Assembly (NCBI GenBank): GCA_902475375.1 | Contig: CABRZC010000084.1 | Coordinates: 1 to 8,421 of the forward strand | Source: an uncultured Collinsella sp. | GTDB lineage: Bacteria; Actinomycetota; Coriobacteriia; Coriobacteriales; Coriobacteriaceae | Length of the DNA: 8,421 nt | Direction of reading: 5' to 3' | Position numbers and translations under genes: made by a program | In this document: positions 1-8,225 of the stretch, piece by piece | Position numbering within the stretch: position 1 is the stretch's first letter | How the letters are laid out: every line of letters begins with the position of its first letter | Notes under the pieces: generated by a model | The model's input: the letters and a program-made list of their open reading frames with translations, nothing else | What the model was told of the DNA's origin: nothing | Databases searched by the model: none

Positions 1-258
1 ATCTGTTACAGATCAAGACAAAAGGTTGGAGCTGAAGAAATGTCTCGATCTGTAAGATCTAGAAGCAGAAATTGGGCCCACATGTTACAGATCGAGACAA
101 ACCAAAACCGTCCGGCAGAAGATCTCAATCTGTAACATCTAACAGCGAAAACGGGGTCTATCTGTTACAGATCGAGACAAACGGAGCTGTCCCTCGGAAT
201 GATCTCGATCTGTAACATCTAGACATCAAAACCGGCTCCACACGTTACAGATCGAGAC
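1..258. repeat. Array of alternating inverted repeats, 80-bp period (BIME-like), cut by window edge
   Basis: A 15-bp unit, GTTACAGATCGAGAC, occurs in plus orientation at 5-19, 84-98, 164-178 and 244-258. It occurs in reverse complement at 42-56, 122-136 and 202-216. Orientation alternates strictly, and same-orientation copies lie 79-80 bp apart. The gaps are 22-23 bp inside a plus/minus pair and 27 bp between pairs. Copies at 84, 164 and 244 are identical; the others differ by one or two bases. Gap sequences have diverged apart from AAA after plus copies and ATCTA after minus copies. The copies starting at 5 and 164 sit inside the 13-bp palindrome ATCTGTTACAGAT. Any neighbouring pair can form a hairpin with a stem of about 14 bp. 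The arrangement resembles the REP/BIME arrays of enterobacteria, which are palindromic units in alternating orientation at the 3' ends of genes; that is analogy only. The array lies directly downstream of mntH and may serve as its 3' structure. It is not a CRISPR, because orientation alternates. Confidence 0.93.
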
Positions 259-285
259 GTTTGCCTGGGTAGGTGTCCCGTTCCA

Positions 286-1542
286 TTACATCCCTGTCAA
301 CAACACGACATCGAGAATCGTCACGATGGCACCGATCCCTACGAGCAGCGCGTTGAGCGGTCGCGAGTTGGCGTATTTGCCCATGACGCGGCGTGAACTG
401 GTGAGCCGTATGAGCACAAAGACCGTAATCGGCAGCTGAAGCGACAGCAGTGCCTGGCTCCAGATGAGACCTTCAAAAGGATTTGGGACGACCAGGCACG
501 CCGCCACTGCGCCGGCGAAACAGGCCGCCACCCCGACCGAGGAATGTCGGTCGTGGATGTCGTATTCCTCGTCGAACATGCCCGCAGTGATGGTTCCCGC
601 CGCCATGCCCGCTGTCACGCTGCTCGATAATCCCGCGAACAGCAGCGCTACCGCAAAGATGGCCGAGCTCGCCGGGCCCAAGATGGGGGAGAGCGTGGCC
701 GCTGCGACGGCGAGGTCGTCTACGACAATGCCGTGCGCAAAGAAGGTCGTTGCGGCCAGGATGACCATGGCCGAGTTGATTGCCCAGCCCACGCCCATCG
801 AAAAGAGCGTGTCGAAGAGCTCGTAGCGCAGACGCTCTTCGATAACCTGCTCGCCTTGGCCTTCGAAGTGCATGGATTGGATGACCTCGGAGTGCAGAAA
901 AAGGTTGTGGGGCATAACGACCGCGCCCAGGACACTCACGATAATCGCGGCAGAGCCAGTGGGCATACTGGGTGTGATCCAGCTTGCGGCGGCCTGCGGC
1001 CAGTCGACCTTGACCAGCGCAAGCTCGGCCAAAAACGAGAGTCCTACCACGCCTACGAAGGCGATGATCCAGCGTTCGGCACGCTTGTAGGAGTTGGTCA
1101 TGAGCATCGCCATCGATATTGCCGCCACGATGACGCAGCCCGCGCGCACGGGCAGCCCAAAGAGCATTTGAAGGGCAATCGCGCCGCCCAGGACTTCGGC
1201 CATGGTGGTGGCGATGGTCGCGAGATAGGCGCTGCCGAGCACCGCGCGTCCCACGATGCGGGGGAGAAAGCGGGTCGTGGCCTCGGCAAGACAGGCGCCC
1301 GTGGCGATACCCAGGTGTGCCGCGTTGTGCTGCAGCGCAATGAGCATAATCGTGGACAGCGTGACGATCCACAACAGCGCGTAGCCAAACTGCGAGCCCG
1401 CGGCCATGTTGGAGGCCCAGTTGCCCGGGTCGATAAAGCCGACGGTCACGAGCAGCCCGGGGCCGATATGCCGCGCAATGTCTAGGCCTCCGTGACCACC
1501 GGTGCGTCGGGAGCCAAAGTGTTGTTTGAGATGGTTGAGCAT
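286..1542 (-). CDS. mntH: Nramp-family divalent metal (Mn2+/Fe2+) transporter, MntH-like
   Basis: This is a 418-residue inner-membrane protein, a usual length for bacterial Nramp transporters, which import Mn(II) or Fe(II) coupled to protons. The TM1 metal-binding motif DPGN is at residues 38-41, followed by the typical SQFGYALLW. The TM6 motif is MPHNLFLHS at 210-218, with Ala207 and Met210 in the metal-site positions. The Met argues for a transition metal rather than Mg(II). TM10 keeps SQALLSLQLP at 362-371. In the TM8 motif the Gln of the common GQSS is Leu305 (GLSSS). About eleven hydrophobic segments are visible, with a short polar N-terminus (1-25). The chosen ATG at 1540-1542 has AGGAA six bases upstream. 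The gene is transcribed away from gltB, and its stop codon lies 27 bp from the repeat array, with no U-tailed terminator between. Family assignment is firm; the exact metal is inferred. Confidence 0.94.
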   Translation of the reverse strand: MLNHLKQHFGSRRTGGHGGLDIARHIGPGLLVTVGFIDPGNWASNMAAGSQFGYALLWIVTLSTIMLIALQHNAAHLGIATGACLAEATTRFLPRIVGRAVLGSAYLATIATTMAEVLGGAIALQMLFGLPVRAGCVIVAAISMAMLMTNSYKRAERWIIAFVGVVGLSFLAELALVKVDWPQAAASWITPSMPTGSAAIIVSVLGAVVMPHNLFLHSEVIQSMHFEGQGEQVIEERLRYELFDTLFSMGVGWAINSAMVILAATTFFAHGIVVDDLAVAAATLSPILGPASSAIFAVALLFAGLSSSVTAGMAAGTITAGMFDEEYDIHDRHSSVGVAACFAGAVAACLVVPNPFEGLIWSQALLSLQLPITVFVLIRLTSSRRVMGKYANSRPLNALLVGIGAIVTILDVVLLTGM

Positions 1543-1548
1543 GGTCGA

Positions 1549-1553
1549 TTCCT
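1549..1553 (-). promoter_or_regulatory. mntH ribosome binding site
   Basis: On the minus strand AGGAA lies six bases before the ATG at 1540-1542. It is the only purine-rich site near the start and supports this start codon. Confidence 0.7.
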
Positions 1554-1589
1554 GTGTATGGGCGACGTGCCGTTTGCTTGACGCCGCAA

Positions 1590-1618
1590 AGGATACCCGT
1601 TTTGGACTTTAAAGTTAA
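1590..1618 (-). promoter_or_regulatory. Possible mntH promoter with overlapping palindrome
   Basis: On the minus strand TTAACT (1618-1613) and TATCCT (1595-1590) are separated by 17 bp, and each matches the sigma-70 consensus at four of six positions. Transcription would start near 1583, giving a leader of about 40 bases. A perfect 10-bp palindrome, ACTTTAAAGT (1606-1615), overlaps the -35 element and spacer. That is where a repressor would sit, and a metal-responsive MntR/DtxR-type regulator would be expected for an mntH gene. The promoter and operator are inferred from position and symmetry. I cannot match the palindrome to a known regulator box. Confidence 0.4.
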
Positions 1619-1644
1619 CCACGACTAACAAAATAATTGCGTGC

Positions 1645-1665
1645 GTTACGCGATTGTTTCGAAAC
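1645..1665. promoter_or_regulatory. Palindrome GTTTCGAAAC in the mntH-gltB divergent region
   Basis: GTTTCGAAAC (1656-1665) is a perfect 10-bp palindrome about 80 bp before gltB. Part of it recurs as GGAAACA (1671-1677). Just upstream is GTTAC (1645-1649). Read on the minus strand, GAAAC-N6-GTAAC matches the actinobacterial nitrogen regulator GlnR box (GTNAC-N6-GNAAC) with one mismatch. A nitrogen-related operator would make sense upstream of glutamate synthase, but boxes this degenerate occur by chance. Whether the host has GlnR is unknown from this window. Confidence 0.3.
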
Positions 1666-1693
1666 GGGTGGGAAACACAACGGGCCGGCGATG

Positions 1694-1740
1694 CCCCTAG
1701 TATGCCTATTCAAATGACTGTCTAATAATCTAGGGGAGGA
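1694..1740 (+). promoter_or_regulatory. gltB leader: inverted repeat spanning the ribosome binding site, with a possible -10
   Basis: CCCCTAG (1694-1700) and CTAGGGG (1730-1736) are perfect complements separated by 29 bases. The right arm runs into the gltB Shine-Dalgarno sequence GGGGAGGA (1733-1740), which ends five bases before the ATG at 1746. If transcription begins upstream of 1694, this stem could cover part of the ribosome binding site. Within the loop AATAAT (1724-1729) matches a -10 hexamer at five of six positions, but I see no convincing -35. A start from it would give a leader of only about ten bases and exclude the left arm. The two readings are therefore alternatives, and the sequence alone does not decide between them. 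Confidence 0.45.
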
Positions 1741-1745
1741 TCGCG

Positions 1746-4700
1746 ATGCAGGCAGATTCCGCTCAGCAGCAGGGCCTTTATCGCCCCGAATTCGACCACG
1801 ATGCATGTGGCATCGGCGCGCTCGCCGATATCAACGGTGAGCGCCATCACCAGATTCTGGACGACGCGCTGTCCATTCTGGTCAACTTGGAGCACCGCGG
1901 CGGCACGGGACTCGAGAAGAACACCGGCGACGGCGCTGGCATCCTGTTCCAGGTTCCGCATCACTTTTTCCGTAAAGAGGCTCAAAAGTGCGGCCAGATT
2001 CTGCCGGCAGAGGGCGACTATGGCGTGGCCATGCTGTTCTTCCCGCAGGACGACAAGGGCGTAGAGGATGCCCGCCGCGTGTTTGAGGAAGGCTGCGCCG
2101 AGGCCGGCGTGCCGCTGCTCTTTTGGCGCGAGGTGCCGGTCGACCCGCACGACCTGGGCGAGACGGCCCGCGCCTGCATGCCTACTATCCTGCAGGCCTT
2201 CCTGGGCCGCCCCGACGACACGCCCGCCGGCGATGCCTTTGAGCGTCGCCTGTACGTGTGCCGCCGCACCATCGAGAAGAAGGCCGACGCTGAGTTTGCC
2301 CTGCGCGACAAGATCTTCTACGTGTGTTCCATGAGCTCGCGCACCATCGTGTACAAGGGCATGCTGGTCGCCACGCAGATGCGCCGCTTCTTCATCGATC
2401 TCAACGACGCCGCCGTCAAGACGGCCGTGGCGCTCGTCCACTCGCGCTACTCCACCAACACTACGCCCAGCTGGGAGCGCGCACACCCCAACCGCTTTAT
2501 CATCCACAACGGCGAGATCAACACCCTCAAGGGCAACGTCAACTGGATCCGCGCCCGCGAGCCCAACCTGTACAGCCCCGTGCTGCAGCACGATCTTGAG
2601 CGCGTGATGCCCATCATCAACCGCGAGGGCTCCGATTCCGCGATTCTGGACAACGTGCTTGAGTTTTTGGTCATGAACGGTCGCCCGCTCACGCGCGCCG
2701 CGTCCATGTTGCTGCCCGAGCCGTGGGACCACAACGAAAGCCTGAGTGAGGAGCGCCGCGCCTACGACGCTTACCAGTCCATGCTCATGGAGCCGTGGGA
2801 TGGCCCGGCGGCCATCGCCTTTACCGACGGTCGCACGCTGGGCGCCGCCCTCGACCGTAGCGGCCTGCGTCCTGCCCGCTACTATGTGACGCGCGACGGT
2901 CGCTTTATGCTGGCAAGCGAGGTAGGCACCATCGAGGTGAGCCCCGAGAACATCCTGACGAGCGGCTGTCTGGGGCCGGGCCAGATGCTCGAGGTCGACT
3001 TTGCCCGCGGCCGCGTCATCTACAACGACGAACTGCGCGCCCGTTACGCCAAGGAAAAGCCCTACCGTGATTGGATTGCCGAGGAGACGCTAACCGTCGA
3101 CGCGCTCGATAGGCCTGCCGCGGCAACGCCCGCCGAGGACGCCGAGGTGCCCGCCGCCGTGCGCATGGCTAAGCTCGGGTATCACTGGGATGATGTTGAC
3201 GAGGTCGTGCGTCCCATGGCCCAGCAGGGCAAGGCGCCGCTCGCCTCGATGGGCATCGATGCGCCGCTGGCCTGCCTGTCCAAGAAGACGCGCTCTTTCT
3301 ACGACTATTTCTATCAGCTGTTCGCCCAGGTCACGAACCCGCCCATCGACGCCCTGCGCGAGCATATGGTCACCTCGACCACGCTCTACCTGGGCAACCA
3401 CGGCAACCTGCTCGAGGACTCCCGTACGGCCTGCCAGCTGGTTCGCTTGGAGCGTCCGCTGCTGAGCGAGGAGGAGTTCGAGCGTATCTGCGCCATCGAC
3501 CGCGTGGGCTTTAAGACCTGCCGTTTCCGTGCCGTGTACCGCCGCGATGCCGGCGAGGGCGCGCTGCAGGCTGCGCTCAAGCAGCTTGCAGAGGACGTTG
3601 AGGCCGCGGTCCGCGACGGCGTGAACATCGTGGTGTTGAGCGATCGTGCCGCTGCGGGCGAGGTGCCCGTGCCGTCGCTGCTCGCCGTGGGCTGCGTGCA
3701 CAACCACCTGATCCGCGCCGGCGTGCGTACCTTTGCCGACATCGTGGTGGAGTGCGGCGACGCCGTGTCCCCGCACGACTTTGCGGCGCTGGTGGGCTAC
3801 TCCGCGAGCGGCATCTATCCGTATAACGCGCATGCGTGCATCCGCGATCTGGCGGCACGCGGCGACCTGGATGTGACGGCCGAGCAGGGCATCGCCAACT
3901 ACAACAAGGCTGCGACCACCGGCATCGTCTCCATCATGTCCAAGATGGGCATCTCCACGGTGCAGAGCTACCATTCGGCGCAGATCTTCGAGGCCGTGGG
4001 CTTTACGCCGGAGTTCGTCAACGCGTACTTCGCCGGCACGGTGAGCCGTGTGGGAGGTATGGGTGTCGAGGACGTCGAGCGCGAGCAAAACGAGCGCTAC
4101 GACGCCGCGCTCGCTATCCTTAAGAGCCCGGCTCCCGATCAGCTGCCCACGTTGGGTCTGACCAAGTGGCGCCCGCTCGGCGGCGAGGATCACCTGATTG
4201 ACCCTCAGACCGTCTACCTGCTGCAGACTGCCTGCCGCGAGGACAGCTACGACACCTTTAAGGAGTACAGCGCCCGCCTGCACCGCACCGGCCGTGCCGT
4301 GCGCCTGCGCGACCTGCTGGACTTTGATGCCAGCGGCCGCACGCCGGTGGCACTCGACGAGGTCGAGCCCGCGCTCAACATCGTCCGCCGCTTTAACACC
4401 GGCGCCATGTCGTATGGCTCCATCAGCAAAGAGGCACACGAGTGCATGGCCATCGCCATGAACCGCCTGCACGGCCGTTCCAACTCCGGCGAGGGCGGCG
4501 AGGATCCGCGTCGCGAGACCCCGCTGGCTAACGGCGACTCCAAGAATTCCGCCATCAAGCAGGTGGCAAGCGCGCGCTTTGGCGTGACGAGCCGCTACCT
4601 GTGCAGCGCCTTTGAGATTCAGATCAAGATGGCCCAGGGCGCCAAACCCGGCGAGGGCGGACACCTGCCCGGCAAGAAGGTCTACCCCTGGATTGCCGAG

Positions 4701-6443
4701 GTCCGTCAGTCCACGCCCGGCATCGGCCTGATCTCGCCTCCGCCGCACCACGACATCTACTCCATCGAGGACCTGGCGGAGCTTATCTTCGATCTTAAGA
4801 ACGCCAACCCCGGCGCGCGCGTGTCGGTCAAGCTGGTCAGCGAGGCCGGCGTCGGCACCATCGCCACCGGTGTGGCCAAGGGCGCGGCCGACAAGATCTT
4901 GATCAGCGGTCACAATGGCGGCTCGGGCGCCGCTGCGCGCGACTCTATCTGGCATGCGGGCCTGCCGCTGGAGCTTGGCCTTGCCGAGGCCCAGCAGACG
5001 CTGCTGCAAAACGGCCTGCGCTCGCGCGTGGTGCTCGAGGCCGACGGCAAGCTCATGGACGGCACCGATGTTGCTGTCGCTTGCCTGTTGGGCGCCGAGG
5101 AGTTTGGCTTTGCTACCATGCCGCTCATCTCCATGGGCTGCCTCATGCAGCGTGACTGCCAGCAGGATACCTGTCCGGCCGGCATCGCGACGCAAAACTG
5201 CCGCCTGCGTCACGGCTTCCGCGGTAAGCCCGAGCACGTTGAGCACTTTATGCTCTTTGTGGCCGAGCAGCTGCGCGAGATCATGGCGAGCCTGGGCTTC
5301 CGCACCATCGACGAGATGGTCGGCCATCCCGAGTGCTTGCGTCAGATCGAGGTCCCGGGCAACCGCAAGGCAAACCTGCTCGATCTGTCGCCCGTGCTGG
5401 CGAGCGCGACCTGCGAGTTCGGTGCCCATATCCCGGGTGCCGACGGTCGCCACTTCCTGCCGCAGATGGCCGCGGACAGCGAGCTCGACAAGACGCTCGA
5501 CTCCACGTTGTTTGTGCCCTATACGGCCGATGCCCGTGCACACCTGCGTCCGATTCGCTTCCGCGCCGATATCGCCAACGTCAACCGCTGCGTGGGCACC
5601 ATCTTGGGCAACGCGGTGACCAAGGCGCATCCCGAGGGCCTGCCCGCCGGCTCCATCACCGTCGATTGCGATGGTTCGGCCGGTCAGAGCTTTGGTGCCT
5701 TCCTGCCGCGCGGCATTACGCTCAACGTGTGCGGCGACGCCAACGATTACTTTGGCAAGGGCCTTTCGGGCGGCGAGGTGTCGGTGCGCCCCAATCCGCA
5801 TGCGACCTACAAGTTCGACGAGAACATCATCGTGGGCAACGTTGCGTTCTTTGGTGCTACGAGCGGCCGCGGCTTCATTAACGGTCTTGCCGGCCAGCGT
5901 TTTGCCGTGCGTAACTCCGGTGCCACCGTGGTGGTCGAGGGCTGCGGCAATCATGGCTGCGAGTACATGACGGGCGGTCTGGCGCTCATCCTGGGCGAGG
6001 TCGGGCAGAACTTTGCCGCCGGTATGACGGGCGGCGCGGCCTATGTCTTTGACCAATACGGCACGCTCGACGCCCGCGTGAACCATGAGAGCGTGGAGCT
6101 CAAGGCCCCGACGGCCGACGAGCTGGCGCAGATTCGTGCGCTCATCCAAGAGCACGTGGACGCGACGCAGAGCCCGCGCGGCATTAAGCTGCTCTACAGC
6201 TTTGAGACGATGAGCAAGCACTTTGTGAAGGTCATTCCGACTGAGTACGAACGCGTGCTGGCGATTGTCGCTGCGGCCGAGCCCGTGGGCAAGACGCATG
6301 CGCAGGCTGAGGAGCTGGCGTTTGACATTGTGACCGGTCGCGCGAGCGCCGCGGATGTCGCTCGCTTCGATGTCGCGGGCGGTGCTGCGGGCGCTGCGTC
6401 CGTGGCTGCCGGCTCTGTTGCTTCGACCAAGAAGGAGGCGTAA
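1746..6443 (+). CDS. gltB: Glutamate synthase (NADPH) large subunit
   Basis: This is a 1565-residue alpha subunit of glutamate synthase (GOGAT), which with GltD makes two glutamates from glutamine and 2-oxoglutarate. The N-terminal type II glutamine amidotransferase domain (about 21-430) begins at Cys21 in HDACGIG, the catalytic residue exposed once a 20-residue propeptide is removed. It also has HRGGTG, TGDGAGIL, HSRYSTNT and HNGEINTLKGN. The central domain (about 475-760) carries APLASMG and LFAQVTNPPID. The FMN-binding synthase domain (about 850-1220) carries FNTGAMSYGSIS, KPGEGGHLPGKKV and SGHNGGSGA. The 3Fe-4S ligands are Cys1132, Cys1138 and Cys1143 (C-x5-C-x4-C). The C-terminal GXGXG beta-helix domain is at about 1300-1490, followed by an Ala/Gly-rich tail ending STKKEA. 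Length and domain order match full bacterial GltB, with no frameshift. The ATG follows GGGGAGGA by five bases. It forms an operon with gltD. Confidence 0.98.
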   Translation: MQADSAQQQGLYRPEFDHDACGIGALADINGERHHQILDDALSILVNLEHRGGTGLEKNTGDGAGILFQVPHHFFRKEAQKCGQILPAEGDYGVAMLFFPQDDKGVEDARRVFEEGCAEAGVPLLFWREVPVDPHDLGETARACMPTILQAFLGRPDDTPAGDAFERRLYVCRRTIEKKADAEFALRDKIFYVCSMSSRTIVYKGMLVATQMRRFFIDLNDAAVKTAVALVHSRYSTNTTPSWERAHPNRFIIHNGEINTLKGNVNWIRAREPNLYSPVLQHDLERVMPIINREGSDSAILDNVLEFLVMNGRPLTRAASMLLPEPWDHNESLSEERRAYDAYQSMLMEPWDGPAAIAFTDGRTLGAALDRSGLRPARYYVTRDGRFMLASEVGTIEVSPENILTSGCLGPGQMLEVDFARGRVIYNDELRARYAKEKPYRDWIAEETLTVDALDRPAAATPAEDAEVPAAVRMAKLGYHWDDVDEVVRPMAQQGKAPLASMGIDAPLACLSKKTRSFYDYFYQLFAQVTNPPIDALREHMVTSTTLYLGNHGNLLEDSRTACQLVRLERPLLSEEEFERICAIDRVGFKTCRFRAVYRRDAGEGALQAALKQLAEDVEAAVRDGVNIVVLSDRAAAGEVPVPSLLAVGCVHNHLIRAGVRTFADIVVECGDAVSPHDFAALVGYSASGIYPYNAHACIRDLAARGDLDVTAEQGIANYNKAATTGIVSIMSKMGISTVQSYHSAQIFEAVGFTPEFVNAYFAGTVSRVGGMGVEDVEREQNERYDAALAILKSPAPDQLPTLGLTKWRPLGGEDHLIDPQTVYLLQTACREDSYDTFKEYSARLHRTGRAVRLRDLLDFDASGRTPVALDEVEPALNIVRRFNTGAMSYGSISKEAHECMAIAMNRLHGRSNSGEGGEDPRRETPLANGDSKNSAIKQVASARFGVTSRYLCSAFEIQIKMAQGAKPGEGGHLPGKKVYPWIAEVRQSTPGIGLISPPPHHDIYSIEDLAELIFDLKNANPGARVSVKLVSEAGVGTIATGVAKGAADKILISGHNGGSGAAARDSIWHAGLPLELGLAEAQQTLLQNGLRSRVVLEADGKLMDGTDVAVACLLGAEEFGFATMPLISMGCLMQRDCQQDTCPAGIATQNCRLRHGFRGKPEHVEHFMLFVAEQLREIMASLGFRTIDEMVGHPECLRQIEVPGNRKANLLDLSPVLASATCEFGAHIPGADGRHFLPQMAADSELDKTLDSTLFVPYTADARAHLRPIRFRADIANVNRCVGTILGNAVTKAHPEGLPAGSITVDCDGSAGQSFGAFLPRGITLNVCGDANDYFGKGLSGGEVSVRPNPHATYKFDENIIVGNVAFFGATSGRGFINGLAGQRFAVRNSGATVVVEGCGNHGCEYMTGGLALILGEVGQNFAAGMTGGAAYVFDQYGTLDARVNHESVELKAPTADELAQIRALIQEHVDATQSPRGIKLLYSFETMSKHFVKVIPTEYERVLAIVAAAEPVGKTHAQAEELAFDIVTGRASAADVARFDVAGGAAGAASVAAGSVASTKKEA
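6433..6438 (+). promoter_or_regulatory. gltD ribosome binding site inside the end of gltB
   Basis: AGGAGG lies in the last codons of gltB, ten bases before the gltD ATG at 6449. Because ribosomes finishing gltB pass over it, translation of the two subunits is probably coupled, which would help keep them at equal amounts. The GTG at 6444 is out of frame with gltD and was not chosen. Confidence 0.75.
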
Positions 6444-6448
6444 GTGCC

Positions 6449-7930
<1,482 letters not shown>

Positions 7931-7945
7931 GGCAGTCATTCGAGC

Positions 7946-7983
7946 GCGTCCCCAACGACTAGTCATTGGGGACGCTCTTTTTT
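7946..7983 (+). terminator. Intrinsic terminator of the gltBD operon
   Basis: GCGTCCCCAA (7946-7955) and TTGGGGACGC (7966-7975) form a perfect 10-bp GC-rich stem closing a 10-base loop. The stem is followed by TC and six T residues (7978-7983). It begins 16 bases after the gltD stop codon. This is a textbook rho-independent terminator on the plus strand. Confidence 0.93.
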
Positions 7984-8006
7984 GTCTAGTCGTTGGGAAC
8001 ACTCTT
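7959..8006 (+). repeat. Two direct copies of the terminator's right arm
   Basis: The 21-base segment 7959-7979, covering the loop end, right arm and start of the T-run, is repeated at 7986-8006 with 18 of 21 bases identical. The second copy contains CTAGTCGTTGGG (7986-7997), an exact 12-base complement of CCCAACGACTAG (7951-7962) in the terminator's left arm. It could therefore pair there in place of the first copy. The second copy has no T-run after it. It looks like a local duplication, or a piece of an intergenic repeat family. Confidence 0.8.
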
Positions 8007-8109
8007 AACGTCTGGCTGCTCATTTGCTGACGCGCGGGCTCGCGGCGCCTTGCTGTTTTCGTGATGGCTGCGGCTGGCAAGCTCAAAATCTCTGTTTATT
8101 TGCCTATGT
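8007..8109. other. Non-coding stretch between the gltBD terminator region and the next promoter
   Basis: I see no convincing gene, RNA or mobile element in this segment. It includes a GC-rich patch (8030-8049) with only a weak four-base-pair stem (CGCG/CGCG). The string AAGCTCAAA (8079-8087) recurs at 8235-8243 in the leader of the next gene. That may be chance or a second copy of a regulator half-site. Confidence 0.5.
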
Positions 8110-8136
8110 TTAACTGGGGTTTTGTTTCGGTATAAC
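8110..8136 (+). promoter_or_regulatory. Possible promoter for the rightmost gene
   Basis: TATAAC (8131-8136) matches the -10 consensus at five of six positions, and TTAACT (8110-8115) matches the -35 at four of six. The spacer is 15 bp, shorter than the ideal 17. The site lies in an AT-richer patch after the gltBD terminator and would give a leader of about 130 bases before the start at 8273. This is moderate evidence only. Confidence 0.4.
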
Positions 8137-8140
8137 GTAT

Positions 8141-8176
8141 CGGTCAAGCGTTCCGTCAAGTATTCGGTCAGCATCT
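8141..8176 (+). repeat. Three in-phase 12-bp direct repeats just after the possible -10
   Basis: CGGTCAAGCGTT (8141-8152), CCGTCAAGTATT (8153-8164) and CGGTCAGCATCT (8165-8176) lie end to end. GTCA recurs at exactly 12-bp spacing (8143, 8155, 8167). A looser fourth member, CGGTATAACG, starts at 8128 and overlaps the possible -10. Direct repeats at about one helical turn, near a transcription start, are typical of cooperative regulator binding, but no regulator can be named. Confidence 0.5.
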
Positions 8177-8225
8177 GGTTTGCAGCCTTATGCCCATTTC
8201 GCCCGCGCTGGCGGCGACCACCTGC

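Noticed and set aside
1..258. CRISPR array
   Set aside because: Repeats alternate in orientation, the units are only 15 bp, and the gap sequences share partial similarity. True CRISPR repeats are all in one orientation with unrelated spacers.
995..1300. Loss of the TM8 Gln (Leu305 in GLSSS) as evidence of altered transporter specificity
   Set aside because: I recall the GLxSS form in other actinobacterial MntH proteins. The TM1 DPGN, TM6 Met210 and TM10 Gln-containing motif are intact, so it is noted only as a variation.
733..1485. Open frame of 250 codons on the plus strand opposite mntH
   Set aside because: Composition is typical of an antisense shadow of a GC-rich gene, whereas the minus-strand frame carries all the Nramp motifs.
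1543..1600. Manganese riboswitch (yybP-ykoY type) in the mntH leader
   Set aside because: The inferred leader is only about 40 bases and shows none of the paired helices such an element needs.
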